A stretch of 64,000 bases of DNA from Aurelia coerulea (lineage: Eukaryota > Cnidaria > Scyphozoa > Semaeostomeae > Ulmaridae), in NCBI GenBank assembly GCA_039566865.1, contig CM076949.1, forward strand, positions 17,274,501 through 17,338,500, read 5' to 3'. A model generated the notes under the pieces. It searched no databases. It was not told the origin of the DNA and was given only the letters and a program-made list of their open reading frames with translations. Positions 1 to 11,200 of the stretch are shown piece by piece; position 1 is the first letter of the stretch, and every line of letters starts with the position of its first letter. Position numbers and translations under genes: made by a program.

Positions 1-364
1 ACCAGAGTGTGGTTAGTCTCCATGTAACGATTTTTTTGCACAAAAAAGGCAGCAAATACCACGATAAACGTCAGTTGAGTGTCCATAGTAGTGATTTTCT
101 CACAAACACTGTTCGATGATTAGACTCATGACGGAAGTCCCTCTAACTTTCGCTGTTGTTTTTGTTGTTGATATCGCTTCAGTTGAGGGGATATCAACAA
201 CAACAACAACAGCGAAAGTTAGAGGGACTTCCGTCATGAGTCTAATCATCGAACAGTGTTTGTGAGAAAATCACTAGTATGGACACTCAACTGACGTTTA
301 TCGTGGTATTTGCTGCCTTTTTTGTGCAAGAAAATCGTTAAATGGAGACTAAACACACTCTGGT
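1..364. repeat. Near-perfect foldback (inverted repeat) element
   Basis: Left arm 1-175 is the near-exact reverse complement of right arm 190-364, with a 14-nt loop at 176-189. The outer ends read ACCAGAGTGT and ACACTCTGGT. Only scattered mismatches and small indels separate the arms. No ORF is shared with known transposases, so this looks like a non-autonomous foldback element. The first base of the window is already in the arm, so the element may extend to the left. Confidence 0.85.
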
Positions 365-654
365 AGATTCACAGAACTAAAGGATACCTTAACCAAACGG
401 AAAAAGGTAGGTACCATTGGAATTTCAAGACCAAAAACACGATTCAGCTCATTTTGGAAGTAGGCTACATTGCGGACAGCCAAGGAAGCAGGTCAGTTTT
501 TCTCTTCTGCGAAGCAAGAACAGCTTCCCAAGCCAACGGTATGGCCTTGATAGGAAGTAGTGATGTTTGAGAAGTGTTTTATAAGAATTTTTAAGAATGA
601 ATGATGTACTAAGAATGCTGGATGCCTAGTAATGCACAAAACATACAAATGTGG

Positions 655-965
655 TGAGTTTGAGGCACTATAACTCCGCGAAAACTGGAGATATTTTGAC
701 CGGCATCCAAACTTTTGTGCGCTAACATTTGGAGAGTAGACTTCTTAAAAAAAATTCGGGAAATTTTCAGCAGCTTTTTGTCCTGGTTGCGTTTTATGAA
801 GGTAGGTATAATTTAGAAAAATCTTCACAGGTTTCTTTTGAATTCTTCGCTTATTTGTCGTCTGATTGGTCCGTGAAAACGAGACTTGGCGGTCTCGTCC
901 ATGGGCCACGAGCATGCGGCTATGTACGACGAATGATTCCTATGCTGGCAAGGTATGAACGTAGT
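655..965 (+). repeat. Dispersed repeat, copy 1 (inverted copy at 58665-58935)
   Basis: This stretch, running from the 'ggcactataactccgcg' side to 'cgtacgacgaatgattcctat', reappears as its reverse complement at about 58665-58935. Both copies share the short coding-like string VLVAFYEG / VLAAFYEG and a following GT, so a weak exon-like reading is possible. The repetition makes a mobile or duplicated segment more likely than a host exon. Divergence is moderate. Confidence 0.6.
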
Positions 966-1467
966 ATTTTCCCCCTGAGACCTATTAGATTCGATTTTCA
1001 GACCTTTACTTCAAATATGCTCAATGAGCGGAACTCTTGCACGTCGTCAAGGCAATGAAACAAAGTGTCAACCCAGTTTTTGTGTTGCTCATCCGTAGAT
1101 TCCCCCTCCACCACGATGATGCAGAAAGACGTACTAATCTCTCTGGTTTTGCCTTCAACATGAAGATGCGATGTTAGGACTAATAACTCCATCTTCAGAT
1201 TACTGATTTCTTCCTACGATATGCCAAACTTTAGATTGAAATGTCCAGCATGTACCTAGAATAGATAGAAATTGCCAGATAACGAACTTTTGTGTCTGCG
1301 TTCAATCAAACGCCGGAACTTTTTTTTGGGACACCCGGTAGTATTTTTAGGAAATAATATCTTAAAATGATGAGTTTTCAAATGTTTCTGAGAGCCATTT
1401 CTTTCAATCCATCAAAATGCCCACGAACCTTTTTCGTTTTTTTTTTCACAAAAATTGCAAAATTAGG

Positions 1468-2448
1468 AATAAAGTATAGCTTTCAAAATTTCACATGTTA
1501 CGCGAGTTATGTCCAGGAATAACATGAAAAAATGTGTTTGTGTGATTTTCGAAAACTCTTGACGAATTAAAGCTAATTGCTATGAAGAAAGCTAATAGGC
1601 CTACCTTCACCTGCAGTAGAATCCCAGTAATCGGCATTAAATCAGTCTCTTTCGCAATAATAACCAGCGGATACATTTACCAATAAGGTCACCTCCACCA
1701 TTTTATCATCGATAATTTCGATAAAGTGTGATAAGATTTCACAGCCTCTGCAGCAACCCGTCCAACTACCGTCGATTCAAAATTTTCTTTTTGCGAACAC
1801 CTTGGAAGGCTTGCATAAAACAAAAAGTTTTGCAAGGCTTTGGCCTCCCATATGACACAGCAAAATGATACCTTTGAGAATGCACACTCCTGGAGGCATT
1901 CTATCTGCGCAAGATAAAGAGAAGAAAAAACGTTTCTCGAAAATTACAAATGTCTTTGTCACATTAGTAAAGTACATAATTTATGTAAAGAAATTTCCCC
2001 TGCAGTCTAATCTCAAAGGTGTACAATGTATTATCAATGGTATCAATTTGCTATGTTAAATGGGAGACCTGAGTCTTTTTATATGCATGCCTTCCAAGGC
2101 GTTTGCAACAACAAAATTTTGAATTGACGATAGTTGGACGGTTTGCTGCAGAGGCTGTGAAATTTTATCACATTTTATCGAAATCATTGATGATAAAATG
2201 GTGGATAGACATTGGATTTGCGGTGACCTTATTGGTAAATGTATCCGCTCGTTATTACTACAAAAGGGACTGATTTAATGCCGATTACTGGGATTCTGCT
2301 GCGGGTGAAGGCTGGCCCATTTGCTTTCTTGGTTGCAAATAGTTTTGATTCGTCAAAGATTTTCAAAAATCACACAAGCAAATATTTTCATGCTATTCCT
2401 GGACATAATTCACGTAACATGTGAAAGTTTGAAAGCTATATCTTATTT
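1468..2448. repeat. Foldback element, about 1 kb, long diverged arms
   Basis: Left arm (about 1468-1890) and right arm (about 2005-2448) are inverted copies. Both arms translate to a similar 61-residue string (left on the - strand, right on the + strand) beginning MYPLVI and ending PGHNSRNM. That string is a shadow of the repeat, not a gene. The middle (about 1890-2005) is single copy. No target duplication was recognised. Confidence 0.7.
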
Positions 2449-2531
2449 GTAGCGTTCCTGAAAAAGTCTTGAACATAGGCCAATTTTCAAAGGAATGAAA
2501 TTCGACGTAATGCCGATTCCTGATGAGATTT

Positions 2532-3062
2532 AGCATAGCTGCCAAGTCTTTAACTCGGCGCAAAAAGGTGGGTGTAAAATTCTGTGATCTATTTCTTCTT
2601 CTGACTGAGTGGCTTGAAACAAACTTTAGTTACTTATCTTTAATTCTACCGTTCGACTTTTCAGAAGTTTTGAATATTTTTTCGAAATTTCAGCGTATGT
2701 TGCATGTCAACTCATTTGAGGGCGTGACGTCATCAAATTTCTAAATCATAAACCAGAAAAGTGACAGACTTTTGCTTGATACCATATTGTAGACATACAT
2801 CAATTATGGTTTTCTTCAAAATTATTTCATGTTGCTTCAGAAAGTTTAGAAATTACGATGGTTTTAAGTTTTTTTTGACAATTTTTGTTGAATTCTTGAA
2901 AAATTAGAAAAACATTCTAATTCTGAAAATATTGAAGATTTCAAGAAAAGTCCAATGGTAGAATTATAGAGAAGAAGCTAAAATTTCTTTGAAGTAATTC
3001 AGTTCATAGAAATAAGTAACTGAATTTTACACCAACCTTTTTAAAGAATTTTAGCCTATGCT
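2532..3062. mobile_element. MITE with 9-bp target duplication, copy 1
   Basis: The 531-bp element begins AGCATAG and ends CCTATGCT. Subterminal inverted repeats of about 40 bp include GGTGGGTGTAAAATTC at the left and GAATTTTACACCAACC at the right. It is flanked by ATGAGATTT (2523-2531) and ATAAGATTT (3063-3071), 8 of 9 bases identical. A second copy lies at 19916-20430. A 9-bp duplication fits Mutator-like elements, and 8 bp would fit hAT. It carries no transposase. Confidence 0.75.
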
Positions 3063-3071
3063 ATAAGATTT

Positions 3072-3919
3072 TAACCAAAAAAATTCAGGAAAGAAATATG
3101 GAGTGGGGGCCTGTAGAATAATTTCGTGGTAAAACCAGCTCTGTATCTTTATTGGTCGAATATCCATTTTTATTTTCGTGAAGGTACTCGAAAAGTTGTC
3201 TCAAAAACCTTAGTCTCAGTCATGTGATCACAAGACGACGTTATCATTGGCTAATAGGCTTGAAATTGGAAGGTTTGCGGATTTCCCTATGCCCTATTGA
3301 AAGATTTGACTTGCATGCTGTACTGGATGCGCCCAAAATACTATCAGTTTTTAACAGATCACGATAAATCGCACCATAACCCTAACCCTAATTTGATTAC
3401 TAATTTTGATTTTCGATTTTAATGATTAATGACGGTGCTCCTTTCTTGCCAGGTTATCGAATGTTGACTTCTAATTGGTCAATCCAACAAATCGAATGTG
3501 CTGGTTGAACTGTGTCAGAGTGAATGGGGTAGTAATCCCTAGCAGCAAAGGAGCTAAACTTAGCCTGTATCACAATTCCATCTGTGTTCATGAAATGGGA
3601 TCTATAACGTTTCATGTTCAACTTCTGCAAGTCCCGTACATTGTCTGTCTCTCCGTCTTTTTCTCGTCCAGTAAATGTAGATTTTGACGTCGAAAAAATT
3701 GCATCAAAACTGATTTTTTCAGGATCTAGTAGTTTAAACTATGGTTTAAACAGTGCTAGTTGGTACATGGGCAGTTCGGACACTATTGTTGTGATTTCCG
3801 AACGAACCATAAAATAATAATGTTGCCAATTCTATGTTTTAAATCAATCAGAACGCTTTCCCTTAGTGCTTATTTCTGGTCTTGTGCTTTGAATTCTCCT
3901 CGAAGCTTTCGATTCTGCA
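3072..3919. other. Intergenic or intronic stretch, nothing recognised
   Basis: No conserved coding exon, RNA gene or clear repeat boundary was seen. A short CCCTAA-type run near 3377-3390 is only about two units long. Confidence 0.4.
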
Positions 3920-3977
3920 GTTCGTAGTTGGTTGTTGTGACTTTAAGAATTAACAGCCACAACAACCAACTACGAAC
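3920..3977. repeat. Perfect 20-bp stem hairpin
   Basis: GTTCGTAGTTGGTTGTTGTG (3920-3939) is matched by its exact reverse complement at 3958-3977, leaving an 18-nt loop. Similar 'cgtagttat...ataactacg' arms occur in the duplicated segment at 56901-57227, suggesting remnants of one small TIR family. Confidence 0.75.
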
Positions 3978-4394
3978 AATGGTCGCATTGCTCTTCACAA
4001 CTATAGCGTATGACATGGAACATGGTGGATTATCCAATGAAATCTATCAAATTTCATGGCCTTTCGATGCTTAGATCTTCTTACACAAACAAACAAAAAT
4101 TCTGTTGCAATTTGTTCCAGGTTCCGCTTCCATTTGCCTTTCATTTATTGGACTATCATGCATCTCTTTTCACTAATCGATTTCTAAATCCTCAAATCAT
4201 CCCAAAAAGGTTTTCTCTTTGTCCATTTATGCCGATTCTTTAGAAAACTTGATCCACGTTTTTGTATCGTTTCAGTGTTTTTCGAAAGCGAGAATTTGAT
4301 GCATGTCGCCCCTAGCTCTAAAAAGTTAAAACAAATTTGCAAAAGATCCTGGAATCTAATACAGGCTTTTCGCTAAAGATTAAGTCATAAATCT

Positions 4395-4475
4395 TCAAAA
4401 TCGGTCTGGTGCACGATTTATTGTTGCCTGCCAAAAGTGGTCAAAACTATTGTTGCCTGCCAAAACTATCTACTG
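4395..4475. repeat. Transposon-end fragment with internal duplication
   Basis: 'attgttgcctgccaaaa' occurs twice in about 40 bases. It resembles the subterminal part of the TIR family at 13330-14055 (gcctgtcaaaag next to aatttattg). It is a probable decayed element end. Confidence 0.4.
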
Positions 4476-4559
4476 CATGAAATGCCTTTGCAGCCTGGCA
4501 GCATCATGAAAAGTTGTTATTAGATTCTTTTTCTTTTAATTTCCATCACGCTAGCATGA

Positions 4560-5174
4560 CGGAAATTCTGGAGTATTGTCAGGAATCTTTAAGAAGTTTG
4601 TAAGAATTCTTCAAAAAAAAATTCTGATAGGAAAACAGTGTTAATGTGTGCAGGGCCATTACTATACGTCATTTTGAGATACTCGATGCTCTAGGATACT
4701 TTATCTTTTATTAAACAATAACGTAGTCAAAAATGTGTTCAGGAACTTTCCCCACTCTTAAAGATGTTCTTAAGCAAAAATTTTTATAAATGCAAATGAA
4801 CAGCACTGCTTTGTTGAACTCAGGTGAACTTTTCTTGCAACTGTAACCTTTCAAAGATAAGATGCAGCTATATTTTGAAATATTGTCTTTGTAATTTGCA
4901 AACAAAATGATGTCATCAGCTGATACTTTAAGTCAGTGGATAATTCGAAATCGAAGTAAAATATCAAAGAAATTTATACAGGATTTCTTATCATTCGACA
5001 GTGCTATTCATTTGCATCAATAACAATTTTTGCGTCAGGCCACCTTAGGAGATCTTACTGAGACACACAAAAAGACATTCCTTACTTCGGTCAAAGAAAC
5101 CTATTTGCAATGTAACATTCGTGTGCTCATTCAACTGAGACCATATTATATATATCATACTGTTCTCCTTTTAG
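4560..5174 (+). other. Upstream intron of TMEM120-like gene
   Basis: This AT-rich stretch ends in the polypyrimidine-AG acceptor 'tgttctccttttag' at 5161-5174. I searched by eye for the expected preceding exon of the family (the first membrane helices) back to position 1 and did not find it. Confidence 0.5.
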
Positions 5175-5240
5175 GATAAAAGGCTGGTGGGTCCTTCACC
5201 ATTATTTGTCAATCCTGCTATCTGGCTTTCTCCTAATCTG
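5175..5240 (+). CDS. TMEM120: TMEM120-like exon: WWxxHHY motif
   Basis: Encodes [18 protein letters not shown] and the start of the next helix. It begins and ends inside codons: the last two bases, TG, make Trp with the G of the next exon. The donor is gtaagt. The Trp-Trp-x-x-His-His motif is the conserved core of the family. Confidence 0.9.
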
Positions 5241-8200
5241 GTAAGTGTAGTATCCTGTACTACGGACACCCTATGACAATGTCTTTTTTTAGTAGCATTT
5301 ATGTAAATAAGCATGTTGTACGATTTAGAATCAGTTCAGTACTACACAAGCATGTAGCAGGTCATTGTGTTCATACCCTCTCGCCTTCCTACATCAGGGA
5401 TATTACAGTAAGTACTTGATAGCCGTTGTTTGCTTAAAGTTCATTGGCTGATTGCAAGGATAATAATCAAGTTGTCAACATCTGTATATGTATCTATATC
5501 TGTATGATACTTAGCTACTCGACTCACTAATAAGCATATACGCTAAGGGTTCCTGGTTGTGGATTCCTGATTTCTACTGAACGAGCCCATTCATGTAAAG
5601 CATCTACATGCATCAAGAGTCTTCTGCAGATGCTTTCCCGACAGAGAGCTCCCCCCCTCGCAATGTACGGGAGTCTGACCGTACCCCCTTCCTCGGCAAT
5701 GGCCCCGCTGACACAATTCTAAAGAAAGTTTTAATTTGAAACTCTTTTCCATAATTGTTTCAGTTGTTTTCCCTTAACAATGTGCTCTTCGTTGTCAAGA
5801 ATAAAACAGCCTCTCTACCTTCCCTGTAATGCCTTTTGAGAGTTTTATATAAATGTCTTGTTAAATAGTATCATGTTCTCCAATTTCAGGCCAGAGAGTA
5901 CGACATACCACTTATTTCGAAGCCAATTCCTCTACTTCTCTTTGTATCTTAGTAAGTATTGCATTTTTTTGTCATACTTTACAAGTATACATCCTGTTCG
6001 TTCCTCCAATCAGTAACATCTTTAGATTTTTAGAAGCATCTTAGTCTTTCGGTGGACTAAATATGAGCTCAACGAAATTGACTGCGACCCAAATCGTATC
6101 CCTTTTGGTTTATTCTATGTCGACTAAGTTTGGACAACTCTGCGGTGAAAGGGATTGCTCAAGTGTAGCGTACTGCTTTACCAATCTGAAGGTTGATGAT
6201 TGTAGTCCCCGGCCTAGCAAGCCTTCTTATAGCGAGGAGAGTAACAATTTCTCAGTAGTTACATACAAGCTAAATGAATCACGAGGTGTGATCATGGAGA
6301 GCAGGACCAGGACACTGCTCGATATATTCAGCTTCTCGGTGTTTCTAAAATATATCTCCGGATCCTAAGTAAAAGCAAACAAACAAACAAACAAACATTC
6401 ATTTCATTTCATTTCATTAATTTTATATTCTTTCAACACGGTAACCCCGTCGACAAAGGTCGCTTTTCAGGGGGCCGTGACAAAAATTTACAATTTAATT
6501 TACATGTTAAAATCTACAAACGAAAATAAATAATCTAATTACAAAACTAAAGTGAAATTAAAATTAATACATAATGTTAAAACCGAGATTGATAAAACCA
6601 AGGGTGGCAGGACACAATCAGACCGGACCAGAACAGATAAAACCCCATGCCCACCCTGAAATGCCACACTTTCATGTAGCACCCCATGGCAGGCAAAGAG
6701 TCCGACAGACACCAGTCCAATCCAACTGCATACCACCACCCATCATCATGCTTTAAAGTCGATGTTTGAAAGCATATAAAGAGGGCGCTTGCTTAACCTC
6801 TGGTTCAAGGCTGTTCCACAGATTCACACCACGATATGAGAATGACTTTTGCCCAATACTCGTTTTAAAAAGAGGGACACGTAAGTCAGTCTCAGAGTTT
6901 CTCAACTTGACAGTGTCACGTGTTGAGTTCTTTGAAAATTATTCGAGAGATAGGTCGGTGCAAGGCCATTTAAGGATTTGTAAACAATCGTCGCTGTCTC
7001 TCGTTTGATAATTTCAGCGATAGTTGGCCACTTTAACTTTTGTATAAGGGCATCGGCAGGTGCATCATAGCTACTATTTGTCACAATTCTGGCAGCGCGA
7101 TTTTGTAACTTTTGCAGCGTAAGTCTCCTAGATTCCCCACAGCTCCCCCACACAGAGCAACAGTAGCGGAAATGCGGTTCAACAATACCTCTATAGATTT
7201 GGCTAAGAGTTTCCTGGGGTAGTATTTTCTTAGCATACTTTAAAAACCCAATAGCACGAGAGACCTTAGCACGCAATAATCTAGTGTGCTCATCCCAAAC
7301 AAGATGTTGATCTAGTTGAATTCCCAAGTATTTAGTTTTCTCTACAATCTCAACCTGTGAGTCACCTATACCAAAGGAGGGGGACTGGACTTTTCCATCA
7401 GAGATCTTTTTAAGATTTGGCCGAGATCTTACAACCATGGCTTGAGTCTTAATGACATTTAAAGACAGTTTATTTCCTTGAAGCCATTGTTTCAGGCATT
7501 TCAAGTCTCTATTTAGGTTTTTGTTGAGATCATCGATGTTTTTGGAAGAATATGATATGGTGGTATCATCCGCATACATGGTAACTTGACTATTCTGCAG
7601 ATCATTAATATAGATCAAAAACAAAAGAGGACCAAGACAAGAGCCTTGCGGCACCCCACAATTTATGTCATCAAGTTTTGAGGATACCCCATTAACTCTG
7701 CAGAATTGCTTTCTGTTATCTAGATGAGATGCAAACCAGGTATTCTCAAGACCTATGATACCATACTTTGTCAATATTTTAAGTAGAATTTCATGATCAA
7801 CCGTGTCGAAAGCTTTTTTGAGGTCTATAAATACCATCGCTGTGTACCGACCTTTATCCATGTTAAAGGGAATATAAGCATATATAAGTGGCTCCGAGCC
7901 ACAAGACCTAAACTGTCAATCAAATTTAACCAATCACAACAAGCTATCTACCATTGCACGTGATCACTTTCACTGCAGCCTAGCCTGCACGAGGGCACGT
8001 AACGGGCGATCAGTAATGGCGGGGAAGAGTTGCTTCGTTGTTTCTCTATCCGCTAAGGGGCAAAACGGACAAGAAATGGAAAGAAATATTGCCTGTTCAT
8101 TGACCACCGTGATGAAGCAGACCTTGTAGCCGCAGAATTTGATGTCCTGAAGAAATCGAAGCGCTTTTGAGTCCATTTACGATACGAATGAATTGCTGAA

Positions 8201-11200
8201 ATGGATGGGTACATGATAAACAAGCACATCTCATTGGGCCTAAACGTATCTTCAGACAAGGGAATCTTCACTAAAGTTAGCCTGACGGAAGCTATGGACA
8301 AAGGGCTAGTGTTGCGGGAGAAATACTGATAAATAGTGAGCATTCAACAAAGCAGCCGAGCCGGGCCTAATATAAACACTGGATCCATCGATCGCGACAA
8401 TGATGGCAAACAACAAACAACTCATACGATTAGGTCATTGAGACGTAAGTGGAGCTAAATTACCTTTCCTTCTCACTTCTTTTATCTCGATTCACTCGAG
8501 CAAACTACTTCAGAATCGTCGCAGTCAGAAAGAAGGAATCTTGCTTGCTGGGTAACAATATTGGAAAGTATATCGAGAATCTCCTCGCACTACAAATTTG
8601 CAATGCAGAGCTCACTTTCACGTGCACAGTTAGAATGCAACTGCTATGCGCATGCTCTGGTGTATCTATTTATAGAAAGCGCCTGATATATGCTTATATT
8701 CCCTTTAAGATACCAGTCATTGGTACAATTAAGCAGACAAGTAACAACAGAGTGCAGCGAAACAGACAAACAAACAAACAAACAAACCAACAAACAAACC
8801 AACAAACAAACCAACAGGGAAACGGACTGGTAGGGAATACTGCATTACAAATCTTGCTGTCTTTGCCGTGATATCCGAATGTATCTTCTCTTTGGCACAC
8901 AACGTGCCAAGCATCATTCTCCTTGAAAATCGTAATGTTGATGCTTCGCTATTAATGTTGATAATCAGGCGGTTTGGCTTTCTTTTTCATAGGAGGGAAG
9001 TTCTACACTGCTTGGCCTTGCCTTGCTAGAGATCTGTTCTGTTTTTGGTGTGATATTGATATTGATTTTGTTTTATTTTATAATATTTAAACAGGGTAGG
9101 TGTTCAACGGATATTTCTTTTATTGTTATTATCAATTTCTTTATCGTTGGATAAAATACAAAGATAGCTAAAAGTACTTAGCTAATTAATTTCAACGTTA
9201 AAACTTTAAAATACAAATATTACATAAGAAAATATGGATAAAATATTTACAAGTCATCAAAAGTATTCAGTATAAAAGCAGATATCTAAAAAAATTTATT
9301 ATAAAATGCCCAAATTCGGAATAAAAATGCGGCGTAATTTGCATGGACAACTTTTTCCGTACCAATATATGATTGATTTACAAACTGCGCTGTTAAATAA
9401 ATAAGAACTACAAAATTAAGATATTTTGACACAAATGACATGCAACATAAATGCAATAAAAAAAGAAATGACTTCGTCGAATCTTTGATAACACAAAGTA
9501 TAGAACCTTTGAAGAACTTAGGATCGGTGGTGTGATTATTGGGAGGCTGGGAAGGGTGGGGGCGTCAGCCTAGTGCTTTGTGGCAAGCCGTAATCGTACA
9601 ACGGAGTGTACCGCACCCAAGATATACTGATTGCCAATTATAGCCAACGGTGTATTCGCTGGCCATTTTTCTTCTTGGCAAGTTATACTTTTGGAAATTT
9701 TTTTGGTCTACAGATCGGAAGGCCAAAATTTGATAGTTTTGCCCAGAAAAGGCCAACTTTTCGGACATTTTTACCGTAGTAAAGTTCTAAATTTTGCCAA
9801 GAAATGTGGCGAACGCCTTGTCGAAATTTGGCACCGAACGCATCTCCTCACGTTTTGATGCTTAGCAACACCAAAAAAGTCACAAATGAGGTGGCCAATG
9901 GGTGCCAACTAAGACCATCCAACAACAGTTTCCATTGCTAGGTGAGAAGAGCTAAGAATATAAGTTAAAATCCTGTACGCTTTCCATGTTGATCCATGTA
10001 TTTGTCATTTCTCTGCAGGTTTCGTCCAGTTTCTCCAATACTACTACCAGAGCGGTGTATTGTATCGTTTACGCGCCCTTGGAGTCAGTACAACTATGGA
10101 TACCACTGTTGGTAAGGCCTCTATTAGGGACAATGCATGCTGGTAGCAGCAATGCATTTTAGACTCACTTCAAATATCACAAACGTATCCAGAGGGACAT
10201 TTTGCCAATACCTCTGTAGTTTCCATACAATATACAGTTGATTAGCTGGTCGATTGTGGTGCACCTCGACAAAAGATACATGGGCACTTTGTTATTTGGC
10301 ATCTTGGGGTATTTTCCCAGAATTGATCACTGTCCTAAATGGAATCATACGAGTCTATCGAGCTAGCACGAAATTACTAAGATAATTTCCCTCTTTGGTA
10401 TCTTTTCCGTAATCATCAATTAAGTGGTAGTCTGCTGGTCTACCAATCAGAAGGTTGGTGGTTTGAGTCCCCGCGCTCGCAAACGCTGCTACCTACTGGG
10501 TGTGTCGCAAAAATGTACTCCTGTTTAGAAAATCGCCAAGCCAAAATTAAATTATAATGCCTTCTTTTTATCAATGATCTAAATATATCTAAAGATGGTA
10601 AATATTTGTGTTCTCATTAGTGGAAGGGTATAGAATAACAGATTGAAAAACCTTATTCTGAGCTATATTCTTTACACAGCATCAAAGTCTTGCTAAAAAA
10701 GTACTCTTTTGAGATATATCATTATCCTTCATATGTCATCTGTTTTAACTGGTATTACAGCTCTTCAAAACTTGCAAAGGCTGCCAAATAGAGCAGCTTG
10801 GATAGTTACTAATAGCCCCTATGACACCTTCTCGCTACCCCTTATTAAACAACTTGGATGGCTAGATATGCAACGAATGATAGACTTTGCTCTGATAAAT
10901 GCGTCAGGGATTTACGCAATTCCAAATTTGAATTTAACCTTAACCGCTGTTGAAAGCATCCTTAGGACAAAGAGCTTTTTATTCAAGGGAGCCAAACTTT
11001 GGAACAAATAAGGTTCTAAAGCCAAAACAACAAGTAACTTCTCTGCTTTTAAGAAGGCTAGCACGTGAACCACGATGATATACCGGGTGTCCCAAAATAG
11101 TATACAGATTTGGTTAACTCCAGCGATGTGAATTTAGCTTTAATCAATGGCTAATTACTCTCAAAATGTTCCTCGATAATTAACTTGAACATAGATACCT

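Larger units (their letters stand above)
6400..8757 (-). mobile_element. 5'-truncated CR1/jockey-type LINE, split by a TTAA element
   Basis: The element reads right to left. Its truncated 5' edge is near 8757, the RT ORF continues to 6902, then comes a 3' UTR and a GAAAT-type tail (6400-6420). The RT has [33 protein letters not shown] and YADD (residues 96-99 of the 319-residue ORF 7861-6902), then the usual C-terminal [13 protein letters not shown]. Upstream codons resume at 8709-8757 after the insertion at 7867-8704 and read in frame (TNDWYLN, then MDKG). The same 3' UTR occurs at 17797-17960. Confidence 0.9.

Noticed and set aside
1300..1345. Complete TA-flanked transposon ending GGGACACCCGG
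   Set aside because: Only the right terminus was found. No matching left end could be placed between 1060 and 1300.
3376..3392. Telomeric CCCTAA repeat
   Set aside because: Only about two units, well within chance in this composition.
4540..4568. Terminator-like hairpin (tttccatcacg...catgacggaaat)
   Set aside because: A short imperfect stem in animal DNA, with no gene end beside it.
8694..8917. Open frames rich in CWFV/CLFV repeats
   Set aside because: They are readings of the AAAC/AACC microsatellite at 8760-8816.
10425..10500. tRNA gene
   Set aside because: A B-box-like GGTTTGAGTCCC is present, but no paired acceptor stem or A box could be drawn. A second diverged copy near 6170 suggests a SINE.
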